64,000 nucleotides of DNA from Larus michahellis (lineage: Eukaryota > Chordata > Aves > Charadriiformes > Laridae). The translations under genes and the position numbers were made by a program. The notes under the pieces were generated by a model, which searched no databases, was not told the DNA's origin, and worked only from the letters and a program-made list of their open reading frames with translations. Every line of letters starts with the position of its first letter. The first letter of the stretch is position 1. Where the stretch lies: assembly GCF_964199755.1 (NCBI RefSeq), contig NC_133906.1:13241378-13305377 (forward strand), written 5' to 3'. Shown piece after piece: positions 1 through 32,275 of this stretch.

Positions 1-3000
1 TTTTCTGCATAAACTGAATTTTCTTCATAATTCCATCAATAGTTCTATTAGATCTTATATTTTCAATTACAAAAAAAATTAGAAGTTTTAAAATCAGATG
101 TTTTGCTAAAGAAATTTTTAGATCTCTTGTTCCGAAAGATCTCTTCCAAACCTCCCATATACTTAATAACTACTGAAGTGTGCAAGCTATTAATTCTAAA
201 GAGAAATCAGTTGCTCTTTGCTGCTGTTGGCAGCACAGGGCATGTTTCTAGGGGACCTGCTTGAGCTGACGGCTCTGAAGAAGGAGTCCTCCTGCTCTCG
301 GCTGCTGGCTCCCCCCAGCTGCGGGGTTTCGGGGCAGACTGGCAGTGGCAGTTGTTGCCTTGAGCACAGCTCTGCAGTCGGTGGTATCTTGGAAGCTGCT
401 GGGTGGAGATGGGCAGGGGAGATAGCTGTGGGTAGCAACTTCAGCTATCACCAGCTGAACTGTACTTGCTGACTCATTCAAGAATTCATGTTTTGTTTCC
501 TGTATCTACTGATTACCAGTAAAAGATTGAACTCGACAATGTAATTTTTCTCCAGACTCAACATATCTCTGAAATGGATTGGGGTACTCCATCCCTAATT
601 TGGCATAACTTCAGAGGGAAGAAATGATGCTGTTTGTCTTTTAAAAATTGCCTTCATATAATGAAGACTCCACTTTTTCTGACCAGACTGCTGTTCTAGA
701 GCACCACTTGCTGTTATCAGTTTCCTGTTTGATCCAAATTGCTCCCCGAAACGAAACAGTGGAGTACTTTAAGAAGGTTTTCTCACCCTGAGATCTCTAA
801 TGTAATCTGTCTAAACAGATTGTCTTATGTGAATGCTTTAGCATCACCTTTTTTTGGGCACTGTCAGGTCCCATGCTGTAAGTGCACATCCACAGACCTC
901 CCGCAGACGGGTGCGAGTTGAACAGTTCGGGGTCTCATCCTGCTGGGATGTCCCGGGGCTGGGGACAGTCCTCTTGTCATCGTCCTCTGCCTTGCCTCTT
1001 CCTGTCGCTCTGCATCTTGCACACTTCTCTCCAGTCAGCTGAAAACACAGAACATACTGTACAGGTCGCAGCTTTACTTTTGAAGGCATATCTAGAAACA
1101 AATGTCATTATCTAGTTTCTTAACATTATAATGATGAGCTAGATAAATATTAATCTTGCCTATATTACCTTTAGCCAGGGTTTATTTCCTGTGTTACATA
1201 AAACTGTGAACTTGGAAATAATTCTTACCTTTTTATAGTAAAGCAAGAAATTCCACACCTTTCCTCATCAACAAGGGTACTTATTCCACTGCTTTGAATA
1301 AGTCTTCCTGAACCTCTGGGAGGTGTTGTCCCTTCACACACTTTTCAGCATACTTGATCGTGGGGTTGCTAGAACCGCTCGTTTCTGTGTTTCCCTGGTA
1401 TTTGACTCAGTTTGGGAAGAAAGAAGGTGTGCGGAGATATATGTGTCTTGGTGACGCAGAGAGAAACTACGTAAGATTGCAGAGTCTTGTTGATATTTGA
1501 ACAAAAAAGGTAGGTTGTGGTTTTTTTGAACCTATCGACCTGGATTGTGTTTCTTCACCCGGTTTGCAAAAAAATTCCATTTATGGCTGCTCTGAGTCTT
1601 TTGACTTGTCGCCAGCTTTTTTATTTTGTGGCTGCGCATCTTGGCCGTGGAACTTTGTCAACTTCTCTCTCTTCATCCAAAGCCTATAATTTCCTCTGCC
1701 TTCTCCCCTCTGTCATTCTTGGCAGCGGGATCTTCTCAGAATTCCAGTGAGTTAGCGAGCCATAGGCTTGTGCAGTTGGGACCCAGAGCAGAATTCAGAA
1801 AGCAAAACAAAGCAGTGGTTTACTTTAATCAAGCAGTACTGTTCGAGGAAAGCTTGTTTTTAATACTGTGCTCTATCTATTTAAAGTAGTATGCTGCAGT
1901 GTTACACAGCATTCGTCTTGTGTGCAGAAGTTTGGTGTGTTTTGCCTGTGCACATAAAATTAAGCTTCCTTTGGCTGGCCAGTCGATTTTATTTGTAAGA
2001 GTGTTGGGATAAGGTGATTTTCCCTGTGTGTAGATAGTAGCTTGAAGGAACCCAGACTCCTGACTGGGGCCTCTCTGCATTTACTATAAATATATCTAAT
2101 AATTATCAGGAAGTCTTTGAATCAGAAGATAAAACTTCATGAAAATAGGTCAGGGAAACTTTTATGGATGCTATGAAAAAAATGTAGATTCCTGAGCCTT
2201 GATAAAAAAATGTTATCCAATGACCTAACCCTCTATGACTTTATCCTATGTAATTTTTTTAAGCCATGGGCTCGCATTCAAAAACTCCAAAAATACTGGC
2301 ATGTTTGTAAAAGATATTAAAAACACCAGCTGTTTCTTAGAGGGTGGAAGTTTTTCATTTCAAAGCCCCGGAGAGCATTGGCAGTTTCCGTGCCTGCGCG
2401 GGGGCCTCCAGGCGTCTGCAGAGGTGGATCCTGTCTCCAGGTTTGTTCAGCATCTGGAGCTCCTGAGGAGGCCAGAACTCAGGTCCCTTGAGCTGCTGTA
2501 ATACCGAAACTCTCTTCCGAGAAATAAAAAGCCGATCTGACCTGAGATTTCGAACGTTAAATGGAAACGGGTCCCATTCCCCGCAGCCGGGACTCCAGAC
2601 AAGCTGGTAACTTCCAGAGGAGAACCCGGTCCCGCCTGCCGTTCTGGCCCGCTGGCGAGCGGTTTTCTCTCCACACTTTCTGTATTTGAGTACAAGCTGC
2701 GATTTTGTTTCCTGCTTAGGTGTCTTTGCCATCTAACCTCAGCAGTCTATTATACTTTGGTTAAAAGTGTTTCCTTCCTTTAAGTTGTTTTTAATTTCTT
2801 CTTTCTGAAGTAGACCTTTAGAAGATACTGCTCTACATAACTCGGGAGTTGAAAGTATAGCAATTTTTTTTTTAATCTCTGAGTTTCTGAAAGAAGTGTG
2901 TATTCAAAGGCAAAACAGATGGCAAGGGAGTTGGAAAAAGTTGCACATTTATACATAACACCTCGTTAAAGTGCACTTAACAGACAGACTGCACTATACC

Positions 3001-4743
3001 TTAAAAATAGGAAGTTGACTGAAGCCAGCGATTGGGCAGGTGCTTTCTGCAGAATTTGTGTTTTGAGTGTTGGTGAGGACGGGTGCCGGTTCCTCATCTG
3101 GTGCCCAGCCCAGCCCGGTTGCTCTGTAGATGTGGTGTCCATTACTGAGTGATATTTACTTCTTTTTTGACTTATGGTTTGTCAGCTTGTCTAAGCTGAC
3201 TGTGGAAAAAGGCAATCCGGGAATCACACTCACACTTCTCACACCTATGTGAACGATAAAAATCAGTTTTTATTTTGAAGGAAGTGTAGCTGTTGCTTTC
3301 TCTTGATGTCACAAGGCTTCTCTCTATCTTTGCTTTGCACTTTAAACATAGGTTAATTTTATTTTTATTGTACTTTTCTTTCTTTCAATTAGGAAAGATT
3401 TGAAGCACCTTACAAGGAAGGTTCCATACCAAGGTCCCTATCAACAAAATATTGTTCAATGCATCATTGCAACTGCTTTCACTTTTGAAATAAAAAGTTA
3501 AGGGAAATTAGAAATATTAAGTGCGCTTTGCTGTGTAAAGCCTTTGTGTTTTTAAAAAATCAAATTTTGTAAACTGCGTATATAACTGCTTCACATCACT
3601 GACGTGGCTGTTTGGGAAGGCTGTTTCGCAGGTATACAATAAAACCCTGGAATTTGTTGCTGAATTGTAGTTCTGGTTTGCCATTGCCAGAGCTTTTAAG
3701 TAAAATGTGTATATAACTCTATGAATTGAGTCAAATATTTTCAATTTTTATTTATAGGGCCAGCATTTGTCCTCATTTTAAAATGAGGTCAGGAAGGTCC
3801 TATTTTAAAATGGCAGTCTAGTCTAGAAGGAGGTTGTCAGTAACACGGTAGCCTCTGCATATTTGTTTGTTAAAACTATATTTTAGGGTTTCAAAAGAAT
3901 TTATAATCTACCATGTCTTGGGAGTCAGAATTGGGTTTTCTGGAATGGGAATACTGAAGATCGTACAAGTGCTAAAATTTGCAAAGCTTCATCTTTCAAG
4001 GCTGGATTTACAGATTCATTATATCTCAAAGGAAGTTCCCTATCATTGTTTATTGGGTTTTGTACAAATGAATTGTGTGATTACATGAAGATCTGGTCTC
4101 TGGGGGGAGGACCGATGTGTTGCCGGCTGTGTCCCCCTGCCTTTGCCAGGGGTGGCGGGGAGCCGGGGGGAGCCGGGCTTTGGGCAGAGTGGGCAGAGCT
4201 CTTCAGATTTTATGTTTCATTGTCCTCTGGGCTCCTTTGCATGAGATATTTTTTTGGTTGATACGTTACTGTACTCATTCCTTGTCCACCACGATGCTGT
4301 ATGTGTCTGAAAAAGAAAAATGCAGAGCAAAGAATTTGAATGAAAATACATAAAACTAGCAGCCAAGCTTTTCTGTGTATAAGGAAGATAAAGAAAAATA
4401 TACTGAATGCTTCCTCTCTGTGCTAAACATAGATGGAGATGGGATTTATGGAAGTTCCATAGTGATTTTGGAGTTTCAGCCATCACTGCACATGACCCTT
4501 AGAACTGAGCAAGTGGGAGAGCTGGGCTGAGGAAGAGGAGGCTGAAGCACTCCTTCCCTGGGCTGGATGGAGGAGTTGGGGCCCAGCTACAGAATCACTC
4601 TTCCTCTTTTGTTGTTAGATTTTTTCCTTTTTTAGAGGTTAGGTGCCGTCCTTGAAGTGGAAAGAATATCTGGATTACAGCATGTTTTTTGATATGTTAA
4701 AATTCCCAGTGAAAAAACCACTTGTGATCTTTTATTCCCTTAG
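1..4743 (+). other. AFF4: AFF4 intron (right part) upstream of the first exon in the window
   Basis: No AFF4 exon was found here. I looked for the preceding exon, which should encode the ALF-type motif THSWPPPLTAIHT, and did not find it, so it presumably lies left of the window. A GC-richer patch at about 2340-2680 gives overlapping open frames with no recognisable protein. The segment ends in a polypyrimidine tract and AG at 4742-4743. Confidence 0.75.
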
Positions 4744-24413
<19,670 letters not shown>

Positions 24414-27400
24414 TACTTTGAACTGAAGGAATGGAAAAATCGAACACATTTTTTCTCGCTGCCTCTGATTTATCTCCACAACACTGTGTCATGTCGATAA
24501 GGAAGACTGCCATAACACATTGCTTAGTTGACACTAAGAGCAAGGATTGCTTTCACATGTCTCCCATCCTCATTTGTGTTTTGTGTTTTAACCCCCAATC
24601 ATCTGGTCAATGGACTTCTTCAGTATTCCCGTTTTAAGTTATTTAAATATATTAAAATTTGCTACATATAAAGGTGTAGTTTTGCTGATCTATCATGGAT
24701 AGATCATTGGAATTCCGGTCATAATACATAAATAGTCAGTTTAAATCCTATTTATTTTAATTTTTTTAATTTTAATTTTGAAAAGCCCAGTGTGGGGCAG
24801 TTTTTAGCTATTTCTTCCCTGAATTTACCCTTTCGAGTACTTAGCAGAAATTAAACATAGACACTTTATTTAAGTACTTTGTGAGCTTTGTTACTCTGTA
24901 ATGTCTTGTGGTGGTAGAGCCTGTAAAAGGAACTAGGGTTGATAGGTTCTAACGTGTAGGGACACCATACTTTTCATGCCTAATGCCTATGAGTCGACTA
25001 ATAATGGCAACTACAGATTTATTATTGCAGAATTTGTACTAAATAGAAAAATTCCAGATATTCTTCTACGTATTAAGATACTTCGTTTAAATGAATTATA
25101 AAGAAATTTTTATGGAAAAGTATTTAGCTGGATCTGACTTGGATTGTTTTCCAGGCAGTTTCAAAACATCGATTAACACTATAACAATCACAAAACATTA
25201 CAGTAATTTGCATTTAATGTAATATGGAAGTAGTGGTGTAAGAATGAACTTCAGTCCGATAGGTGCGATGCATACAGGAGAGGTTTCTGAAATGGACAAT
25301 CTTGTGCTTTTTTGCATCTCTTCATTTAAAACACGTTTTGTTTCCTTGCTTGTCATTTTTTGACGCTTACAAAATCGGTGAACTTTGTGGTTAAAAACAC
25401 AACAGTAGTTAAATTCCTAGCAGAACTGTCATTTGCATCTTTTCCATTGACTGAGAAACCAGGAATCTTAAGTAGAAATCGAGGTCCGTGTTTTCCTTTT
25501 AGGGTCTGATCGGTAACAGACACTACGGGATGACAGTGCAACAGCCGTCGTGGGGTGGGAGCACACAGCTATTACAGGGAAACCGACTGTTTCGATGCAG
25601 AATGGATTTAAAACTTGTATTTACCCCGTGTTAATGAAGGTCCTGTTAATGTTTGATGGAGCGTAATCCTCGCTTGCGAGGGAGCGACTCGGTGCGACAG
25701 AAGTGGTTCACGGAGTTGCAGTTGGCCGCTCTCAAAAAGTGTAAACCAAAGTACCTTTCCACGTAAGGTGCTTGTCTGAGTAAAAGGTTTCAAACGCTAC
25801 TGCTTTCAGTATTGCTTAGTGCCCCGAACACGTCTGGTGTGCCTTATGCCTTACTTTTAGATGAAGATTTTATGAACTGTTTACAAGATGTTTTACAGCA
25901 GGACCAGGTATACTGTATGCAGTGGTCTTCTGCAGTACTTTGGTAAAATTCCATTTCCTTTTTCAAAGTCCTAGCGTCTGTCCCACGAACTGACTTCTCC
26001 TTGTGGTGGTCTCCTTTCGAAGAGTCAAACTCTGAATCCTTTGGAGTGAGATTGTGGAATGCTGCTTTGTTTTCTCTCCCATTTAACCCTTTATTCTGTA
26101 CCAGATATGAACGTGCATGTTCAGGAAAATGATTGCACTAAATTTTTTGTGTAGTAGTAGTTAAGTGCCAAAATCACGGCAACCTCGAGAGAAGGAATAG
26201 AATTCTACGCTACTTAGTACTGCAGTATGTCCTATGGGCTTTAAGAGTTTAGAAGTTTTGCAAATTAGTAACCTACTAAAAGGTAGCTGCATATTCGTAG
26301 AGCTTCCTTTGCGTTCCAGCGTGTTTTGTACTTCCAGAAAAGCTTTGCTACATACGACTTGTTACATGGTTAACAGACCTGGGACTTTTTCCACGATAGC
26401 TGAATTTACTCGTCAGGTCTGTTGGAGCATCCTTTTTATTGAATCACTGTGCAAGGTCACGTTTCTGTTAGTGTTTGCTGTTCGAGACAGAACTCTGTAC
26501 CCTCAGACTCCGCATCTTGGTTAATGGGACACTGTCAACTATTTTTCCTTTAATACTCTAAAGTGCCTAGCACACTTTTGACGCTATATAAAAAAATATC
26601 TTCTTAGAAGTTGCATTCATAGTTTATTTTTTGTGTAGTGCTGCACTAGCCGGCATGGCTGATTTTTGGCTTGCTCCTTCGTGCACAGTTACCATTGCTC
26701 TTAGCAGGAATGGTCTCATCTCTGGGAATTTTTTTTCCTTAACTCGAGTCCCACAAATACCTTTTGGTGTCACGCGAAATTGGTCTCTTAAAAAAAAGTA
26801 TCTCTTATTCCTAGATCAGTGGATCTTAAAAAAAATTGTCTTCAATGACCAGAAGACTTTTTACATCGTGTCAAAATGTGGACCTGAACTGGTTGAAAGT
26901 GTCCCACCTGCACAGTGTACGTTGTAGTAAAATCCCCTCCAGAGTGCTGTCCCGCGTCGTCTGTCTGTCCGGGAGATGTGCAGAGGTCTTGTTAATTGGA
27001 AAGAAATGCCTTATGCGTCTGTGGCTATTTCAAACAGATACATTTAAATTTCGCAATTCCAAAAGCATATCTTAACTTGGGATTTACCATTGTTTCCGAG
27101 AGAAAAGTGATGTACTTTGTCAGATTTCGTAGCTTAAAAATAATGCCAGTACGTTACAGGCTTCCATCCCTCTGTCAAAGTGGGGGCGGATGGTCCAAAG
27201 CTGCCCGTGGTTCCTCCCCCGCGGCAGCGCGCGTCGCTCCAGTCCTCGCACGCGGCGCAGTAGTGACTAACGACGAGGGAATCCCTAACTCTTGGCTTCC
27301 TCATTGATTCCCTGCAGGACTGTATATTAAATACATATCAACGCCGTAATTTGAATTCCCTCACTGAACGCGGTCCCAGCTGGTGAATCTTAAAAATGGC

Positions 27401-27932
27401 TTAATCAGACTAGGCTTGCTCAGATATCACAACTATTTGAATTTGCTGTCAAACTTGCAGGTTCCGAGGTGATAAGGTGCAACCATTTGTAATTATAAAC
27501 AAATCTTCAGGACCCCAGAGTCAAACAGCCCGAGACTTTTAGTTTGATTTGAAACTATTAGCCATAAAGCAGAGCATATGGATGGCTCTTCTTGGCTTTT
27601 GATGGCAGTATGCAATTTGTATTGTATGTGTCTTTTAATATATATGTATATATATATGAACTCAGTCTGTCCAAAGTATATGTTATACTTGTTTTTAGAT
27701 TATGGTGCAACTGACTATATTGATATATTATTTATTGAGTGCTGAGTCACCATCTTATTGGTGATAAATCTTGCATATTATACAGGAGTGCAATGTATAT
27801 TCCTTTAGATTGCTGAGGCTTGATTGCTGTGATAACAAAAAAATGCCCTGAAATGTATTTATGAATGGCCCCAACATACGGAGAGTCAGGACTTTATGGA
27901 AAAAAAATGTAGCGCTTGCCTGGGGCAAGTAA

Positions 27933-27938
27933 AATAAA
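27933..27938 (+). terminator. AFF4: Internal poly(A) signal AATAAA in AFF4 3' UTR
   Basis: Canonical hexamer about 3.5 kb after the stop codon; may give a shorter transcript. Confidence 0.4.
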
Positions 27939-29300
27939 GCCGTAGGCGGATAATTAATGTAGTTTGCCAAAATGGCAAACCACTGGAGAGAGAGACTACC
28001 TTTGCTGTATTTAATATTTCATTTACCTAACAGATATTTGCCGTCACTGCAGTGTTTATATTAAGGCAGATACAAAAGGGCCTGAGCAAGTCAAGTTTGA
28101 ATTACCCATTGGGGAGTAAACAACTTCCAAATTCTTAGATTTCTGACAAATACTTTGGTCAGCGTTTCAATTACTCCATCTGATGAATCAGTGTTATGGA
28201 AAACCCTGGGTTTCCAAGCGACACAGTTAATGCCAGACATCTTTCCGTCTAAAGGGTAGCCAAAGCTTTTGCCAGCCAACTCAGACAAATCCAGACCTAT
28301 TCCAGGAGACGAACTTCCTAAGGAGGAAAGTTACGTCAACTCGAACAATCAGGGAATGGTGGTGTGTGTCGGGCTCCGTTGCTTTTCGAGGAATGGGTCC
28401 GTGCGGCCACGGTGGCGTTTGCCCACAGCAGGGCCGGGGGGGCCCGGGGAGGGCTCTGCCCTGCGCCAGCGCCGCCACAGGGGCTCCTCTGCTTGCTGGG
28501 ATCCGCCGGCGCTCGGCCGAGTTTCACCCAAACACAGCGTAGGGAGCAGCTGGACGCGCTGTGCTGCAGCATGGGGTTCATGTTGGCTGTCCTCGTGTGA
28601 AGGCTTCACCTCTTCTAGTTTCATCTGGAAACCTTGGTGGGTTTCCACCGTTCCGGGCGTTAAGTCTGGATGCGCACGGGCGGAGCGGATCCAGGCACAT
28701 TAGAACACAGCGTTCCCTGTCTTCGGTTTTTATATGCAACCCCCGCGGTCGGTGTCGTTGGGTGCGCGGAACTTGCGCAGCGCTTGGTTTTGGCTGCGTT
28801 GGCATTACACATCCGAAAACTCAACTCTAAGGACCAGGCATGACGTTTGCAAGCACAGTTCCTGACATTTGTATCTGGTCCCCCTTTTAAATTGTTTTAA
28901 GAAATTTTGTATATGGAGGATAAAGTGCTTATATATTTATTAAAAATCCTTTATCTTATTTGAAATTATTATTTGGTGAAGAAAGGTTTTTCTTTCGGGG
29001 GAGGGCTGGGGGGGGGTGGGGGGAAGGTAACTTTTAACCTGTCACTTATAAATGAAGCCCTTATTAATCGTACAGAAAGGTACTGTTAGTAACTAATGGG
29101 ATGTCTCTGTTTTATGCTTTGTACATGACAAGTCCATGTGTTACATTTTTGTTTCTATCAAAATATTTAGGCATCTGTCTTCAACCAAAACCTAAAAGAA
29201 AACAAACTGTGATTTTTATTTGTTGCAATACATTTGAAATTTCAAAGGGTACTTTGGGGCTCAAAATTAGGATTTCTAAGTCAGTATGTGCATTTCACGT

Positions 29301-29306
29301 AATAAA
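29301..29306 (+). terminator. AFF4: Internal poly(A) signal AATAAA in AFF4 3' UTR
   Basis: Canonical hexamer about 270 bp before the likely final one. Confidence 0.4.
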
Positions 29307-29569
29307 GCTGTTAATGGTGAGCAAAGTATTATATACTAACTAGATTTTTTCCACATCTGTATAGTATATTCTATGTATTTTGTGGTATTGAGATTATAGA
29401 AAGTTTAGTGTCTGAAACATGCGTTTAATGTGTATTTTTAAACAAATTTATGGCAATTAAAATATTTGGAGAAAAGGGTATCACATTTCAATTTGTAAAG
29501 ATCTTTTTAACTACTGTGTCATTAAAATGCTTTGTACAATGCAAAACTGTAACTGGAGAAACTAAGTTT

Positions 29570-29575
29570 AATAAA
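29570..29575 (+). terminator. AFF4: Likely distal poly(A) signal of AFF4
   Basis: AATAAA followed within about 40-60 bp by GT-rich sequence (GTGCTCGTGTCTGTTG, 29612-29627), as expected downstream of a cleavage site. It is the last hexamer before the convergent LEAP2 gene. Confidence 0.65.
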
Positions 29576-29600
29576 TATCAAATAGATTTTCTGTATTAAA

Positions 29601-30290
29601 CTTCCAAACCACTGTGCTCGTGTCTGTTGCGTGGCCGTTCTCCTCCCCGATGCTGCATTTTTAAGCAGAGTTGTCTTTTTTGATCCTCGTGCTTTGTGTA
29701 TAACAAAGGGCAAGCAGCATTCAGTATTTGTGTCCCCGACTTGGTGGTATTTGCCTAATCAAAAGTGACTTTGTTTCTTTTAGCCCTCCAAGTTAACGTG
29801 CAACCGGTCAAAAATGTATTTTGATCGATTTATTTTAAAATAGTAGATGCTTCGGTTTCAGAAGTCAGTCTAGGACAGTCATTTAAGTAAGTGTGATTAG
29901 AAGTAATTAAAAGTAAATACTTTCCCCCCCCGTTATCACTGGTTATATTTGGGATATTGGAAATGCTATCAGTATTATCAGTTTGTTTGGTCCTTCTTTT
30001 ATCAGCACCTCAGATAAGGGCCTGTTAGAGAGTTCAGCTGCTGAGATGGAAACCAGGTGGAAGCCTGATCTACTTTCTGCACTTGCCAGGTTGAAGGATA
30101 AATGTCTAAAGTCCAGTCTGAAATAAGCACTTCTGCTTGAACTCCGTGATGTGCGCTCACCGCACACTTTGCTCAGAGGATACAAGGAAAACCAAGGTGG
30201 CTTGCTGAATATAAATTTTTAATTCACACCTTAAAAAAAATAATATATATGAACCATTACAAAAAACCAAAACGAAGAGGAGAGGCAGAG
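29601..30290. other. Spacer between the convergent AFF4 and LEAP2 3' ends
   Basis: About 700 bp, AT-rich; no gene or repeat recognised. Confidence 0.75.
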
Positions 30291-30294
30291 TCCT

Positions 30295-30300
30295 TTTATT
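30295..30300 (-). terminator. LEAP2: Likely poly(A) signal of LEAP2
   Basis: TTTATT on the + strand is AATAAA on the - strand, about 225 bp beyond the LEAP2 stop codon. Confidence 0.6.
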
Positions 30301-30524
30301 GAGCTTGGCCAGAGAGTCATCCTGACGCTGCTGCAGAGCGACAGCCTTGGCTAGGAAACGCGCTCAAGCTCTTTGAAGTCCTTTTACCAGTTCATATGAC
30401 AGAAATGTTAAATATACTTATTGCTCGAGTCACTGTCCTAGCTTTTGAACGGTCAATAAATATTTCCCAAGTAGAGGGGAGCATCGTTAGCAGTAACAGT
30501 GATGAGTGTTTTCATGGCGACAGG

Positions 30525-30561
30525 TCACTCCGAGGCTGTTCTAAGGAAACAGCGATTCTTC
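30525..30561 (-). CDS. LEAP2: LEAP2 coding exon 3 (37 nt)
   Basis: Completes Arg, then [11 protein letters not shown] and TGA (30527-30525). Acceptor TTTTCCAG. The fourth cysteine of the mature peptide is on this tiny exon, as in mammalian LEAP2. Confidence 0.95.
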
Positions 30562-32117
30562 CTGGAAAACAAAACATCATCAGGCGCTGCCAGCTCGGAC
30601 AGGCATCCACGCGTACGTCCCCAGCAGTGCTGCGCTTACTGCGACAGCAGTGCTCGGGCCCAGCTCCTGCAGCCGTGCACGTTGTATTCACCTCTTTAAC
30701 TCTGTTCAGTTCAGCTTGATTCATTTATGTTCTTTGCTTTGCACAACAGCTCCAAAGTGCCTGTTTCCCAGGGCTATACTGTCAGGCTGGGGTGCAGAAA
30801 TTACAGGCTCTATAAATCCCTTTCTGTCTGTATCTTCCTGTAGCTGCTGTTACAGTTCGCCTCTGTTAGTCGGTAGAACGAAATGACGTGTTTCAAGTGC
30901 ATGTAAAATAGCAGCTCGACTACCATGCCCTATTGTATTTATGGATTGTCTCTGCTTTGTGGTATGTGTACAGCAGGTGCCACACAAAATCAGCTTTCGG
31001 TCACTAAGCAGTAATTTTAACTAATCAGTTTAATTATATGGAGTTGGACGATTTGCTAATGTCTTGTGTTCATGAGAACTAAATGGCTTTTGGTATTTTA
31101 GCTGTCTTAAACTATGAGCTTAAGTAATCACCTTAAAGTGATTAATTTAGGGTAAGATACTGCTTTTAATTGATAAGTGCTCCCAAGTGAACAGTATTGG
31201 CTTTAAGAAGGCTTAATTTTAAGGTCTCTTAAGTGTCTACCTAAAAGCTGTCTAGAATCCCATGTTCCTTTTTCAAGAGACAGGTTATTTTGGGTTGCAA
31301 GGAAAGGACTAAGGCTTGTAATCAAGGGCACGTGGACTCTGCTCTGTTTGCATTGCTTACAAAAGAGGTCTGAATCTATTGCCCCATCCCTATTCCTGGT
31401 ATCTTTTTCTATGCACAGAATTAATTCCGTATCTCGTTTGGGTAAGAATAAGTGGGAACTTCCTCTACATAATACGATATCAAGTGTCGCCGAACCTTAA
31501 CGCTGATGAGGGTCCATTACCTGCACAGCATGGTGATGCATTCGCTGTTATCCCTGCACGAGGCTCCGACGGGTCGCAGCGAGACGCCTCTCCAGAACGG
31601 TGTCATCCGCCTCTGCCTGCTGAGCGGGGGGTGCAGGGAAGCACAGAGGGTCTGAAACAGAGGGGTCGTGCCGCCGTCAGAGCATCCGCGGCTGCGAGCA
31701 CTCGGTCACTCTGATGCTGAGCTCAGTAGTCTCAAGTGAGAAACGTGAAATCTTTCTCATTTTCAGATGCTAGCATGATCTGGTAATGTGTACTTGCTTG
31801 TATCTTAACCCCAAAGAAGCAAAAAGTATAAAAACTGGTTTTTTAATCCTCATGGAGGGAAGGCAGAATGAATTGCTAAGGTACATCTCAGAGCAATCCA
31901 GCATTCACCAGGCAGTTACTCTACTTTTTTACGATGTCGAATCCTCTAAGAGATCTCTGCTGTCACCTCTAACTCCTGCCAGTTATTCATGCAAATCCTA
32001 ACGCTTTTTATTAACTGCCTGACCATTTCGAATTAGCGCTTTAAATAGTTCTCTCTTTACCTGGCTGAGCAGCAGCGAGCAGAGCAGTAGGACTGCCATC
32101 GCTTTCCAGGAGTGCAT
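30525..32117 (-). CDS. LEAP2: LEAP2, liver-enriched antimicrobial peptide 2 (three coding exons)
   Basis: LEAP2 is a small secreted liver/gut peptide, first described as antimicrobial and in mammals an antagonist/inverse agonist of the ghrelin receptor. Three exons (32117-32061, 31651-31521, 30561-30525) join in phase to 74 codons plus stop. The product has a signal peptide starting [18 protein letters not shown], a short pro-region ending in the furin-type site RQRR, and a 40-residue mature peptide beginning [17 protein letters not shown]. Its four cysteines fall at mature positions 17, 23, 28 and 33, the LEAP2 disulfide pattern, and it ends [11 protein letters not shown]. The [12 protein letters not shown] core is nearly identical to human. 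It lies tail to tail with AFF4, as in mammals. Intact. Confidence 0.96.
31521..31651 (-). CDS. LEAP2: LEAP2 coding exon 2 (131 nt)
   Basis: Encodes the pro-region ([15 protein letters not shown]) and most of the mature peptide ([12 protein letters not shown] through SECITMLC, plus two bases of Arg). Acceptor GTTTCAG was chosen because it alone keeps phase with exon 1; nearer CAGs at the GCTCAGCAG run would shift the frame. Donor GTAATG. Confidence 0.94.
32061..32117 (-). CDS. LEAP2: LEAP2 coding exon 1 (57 nt)
   Basis: ATG at 32117-32115 opens [19 protein letters not shown], a signal peptide. Donor GTAAAG follows 32061, at a codon boundary. An in-frame upstream ATG at 32186 falls at or just inside the transcript start predicted from the TATA box and would bury the signal peptide, so the inner ATG was chosen. 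Confidence 0.93.
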
Positions 32118-32214
32118 CTTCACGCTGTGAGCCGCCACTTCCACCGCGGGACCGGCCTTGGGCGGAGGAGGTAGGAAGAGCCCCAAATAGAACTTCCCAA
32201 GCCTCAGCTAGATT

Positions 32215-32275
32215 TTTATAGACTTCATTCTCTTATCATTGCATCAGCTGTCAGTCATTACAGGAACAAAGTTCG
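32215..32275 (-). promoter_or_regulatory. LEAP2: LEAP2 proximal promoter: TATA box with GATA- and HNF4-type motifs
   Basis: Read on the - strand: TATAAA at 32220-32215, a TGATAA GATA-type site at 32238-32233, and on the + strand CAAAGTTCG (32267-32275), resembling an HNF4 half-site pair. The ATG lies about 98 bp below the TATA box, leaving a 5' UTR near 70 nt. HNF4 and GATA factors fit liver/intestine expression. Motifs are seen; their use is inferred. Confidence 0.55.

Larger units (their letters stand above)
24414..29600 (+). other. AFF4: AFF4 3' UTR (about 5.2 kb)
   Basis: No splice acceptor or coding frame is needed after the stop; the stretch is AT-rich and ends at an AATAAA (29570-29575). 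Earlier AATAAA hexamers lie at 27933 and 29301, so shorter forms are possible. It includes a TA-rich stretch with a Pumilio-type TGTATATA (27645-27652), two unexpectedly GC/CpG-rich patches (about 27180-27290 and 28360-28800), and a G-rich tract near 29000. The length fits the long AFF4 UTR known in mammals. The 3' end is inferred. Confidence 0.85.

Noticed and set aside
3392-3420. Possible short exon after CAATTAG in the first intron
   Set aside because: The translation does not fit AFF4 at this point and the downstream donor is poor.
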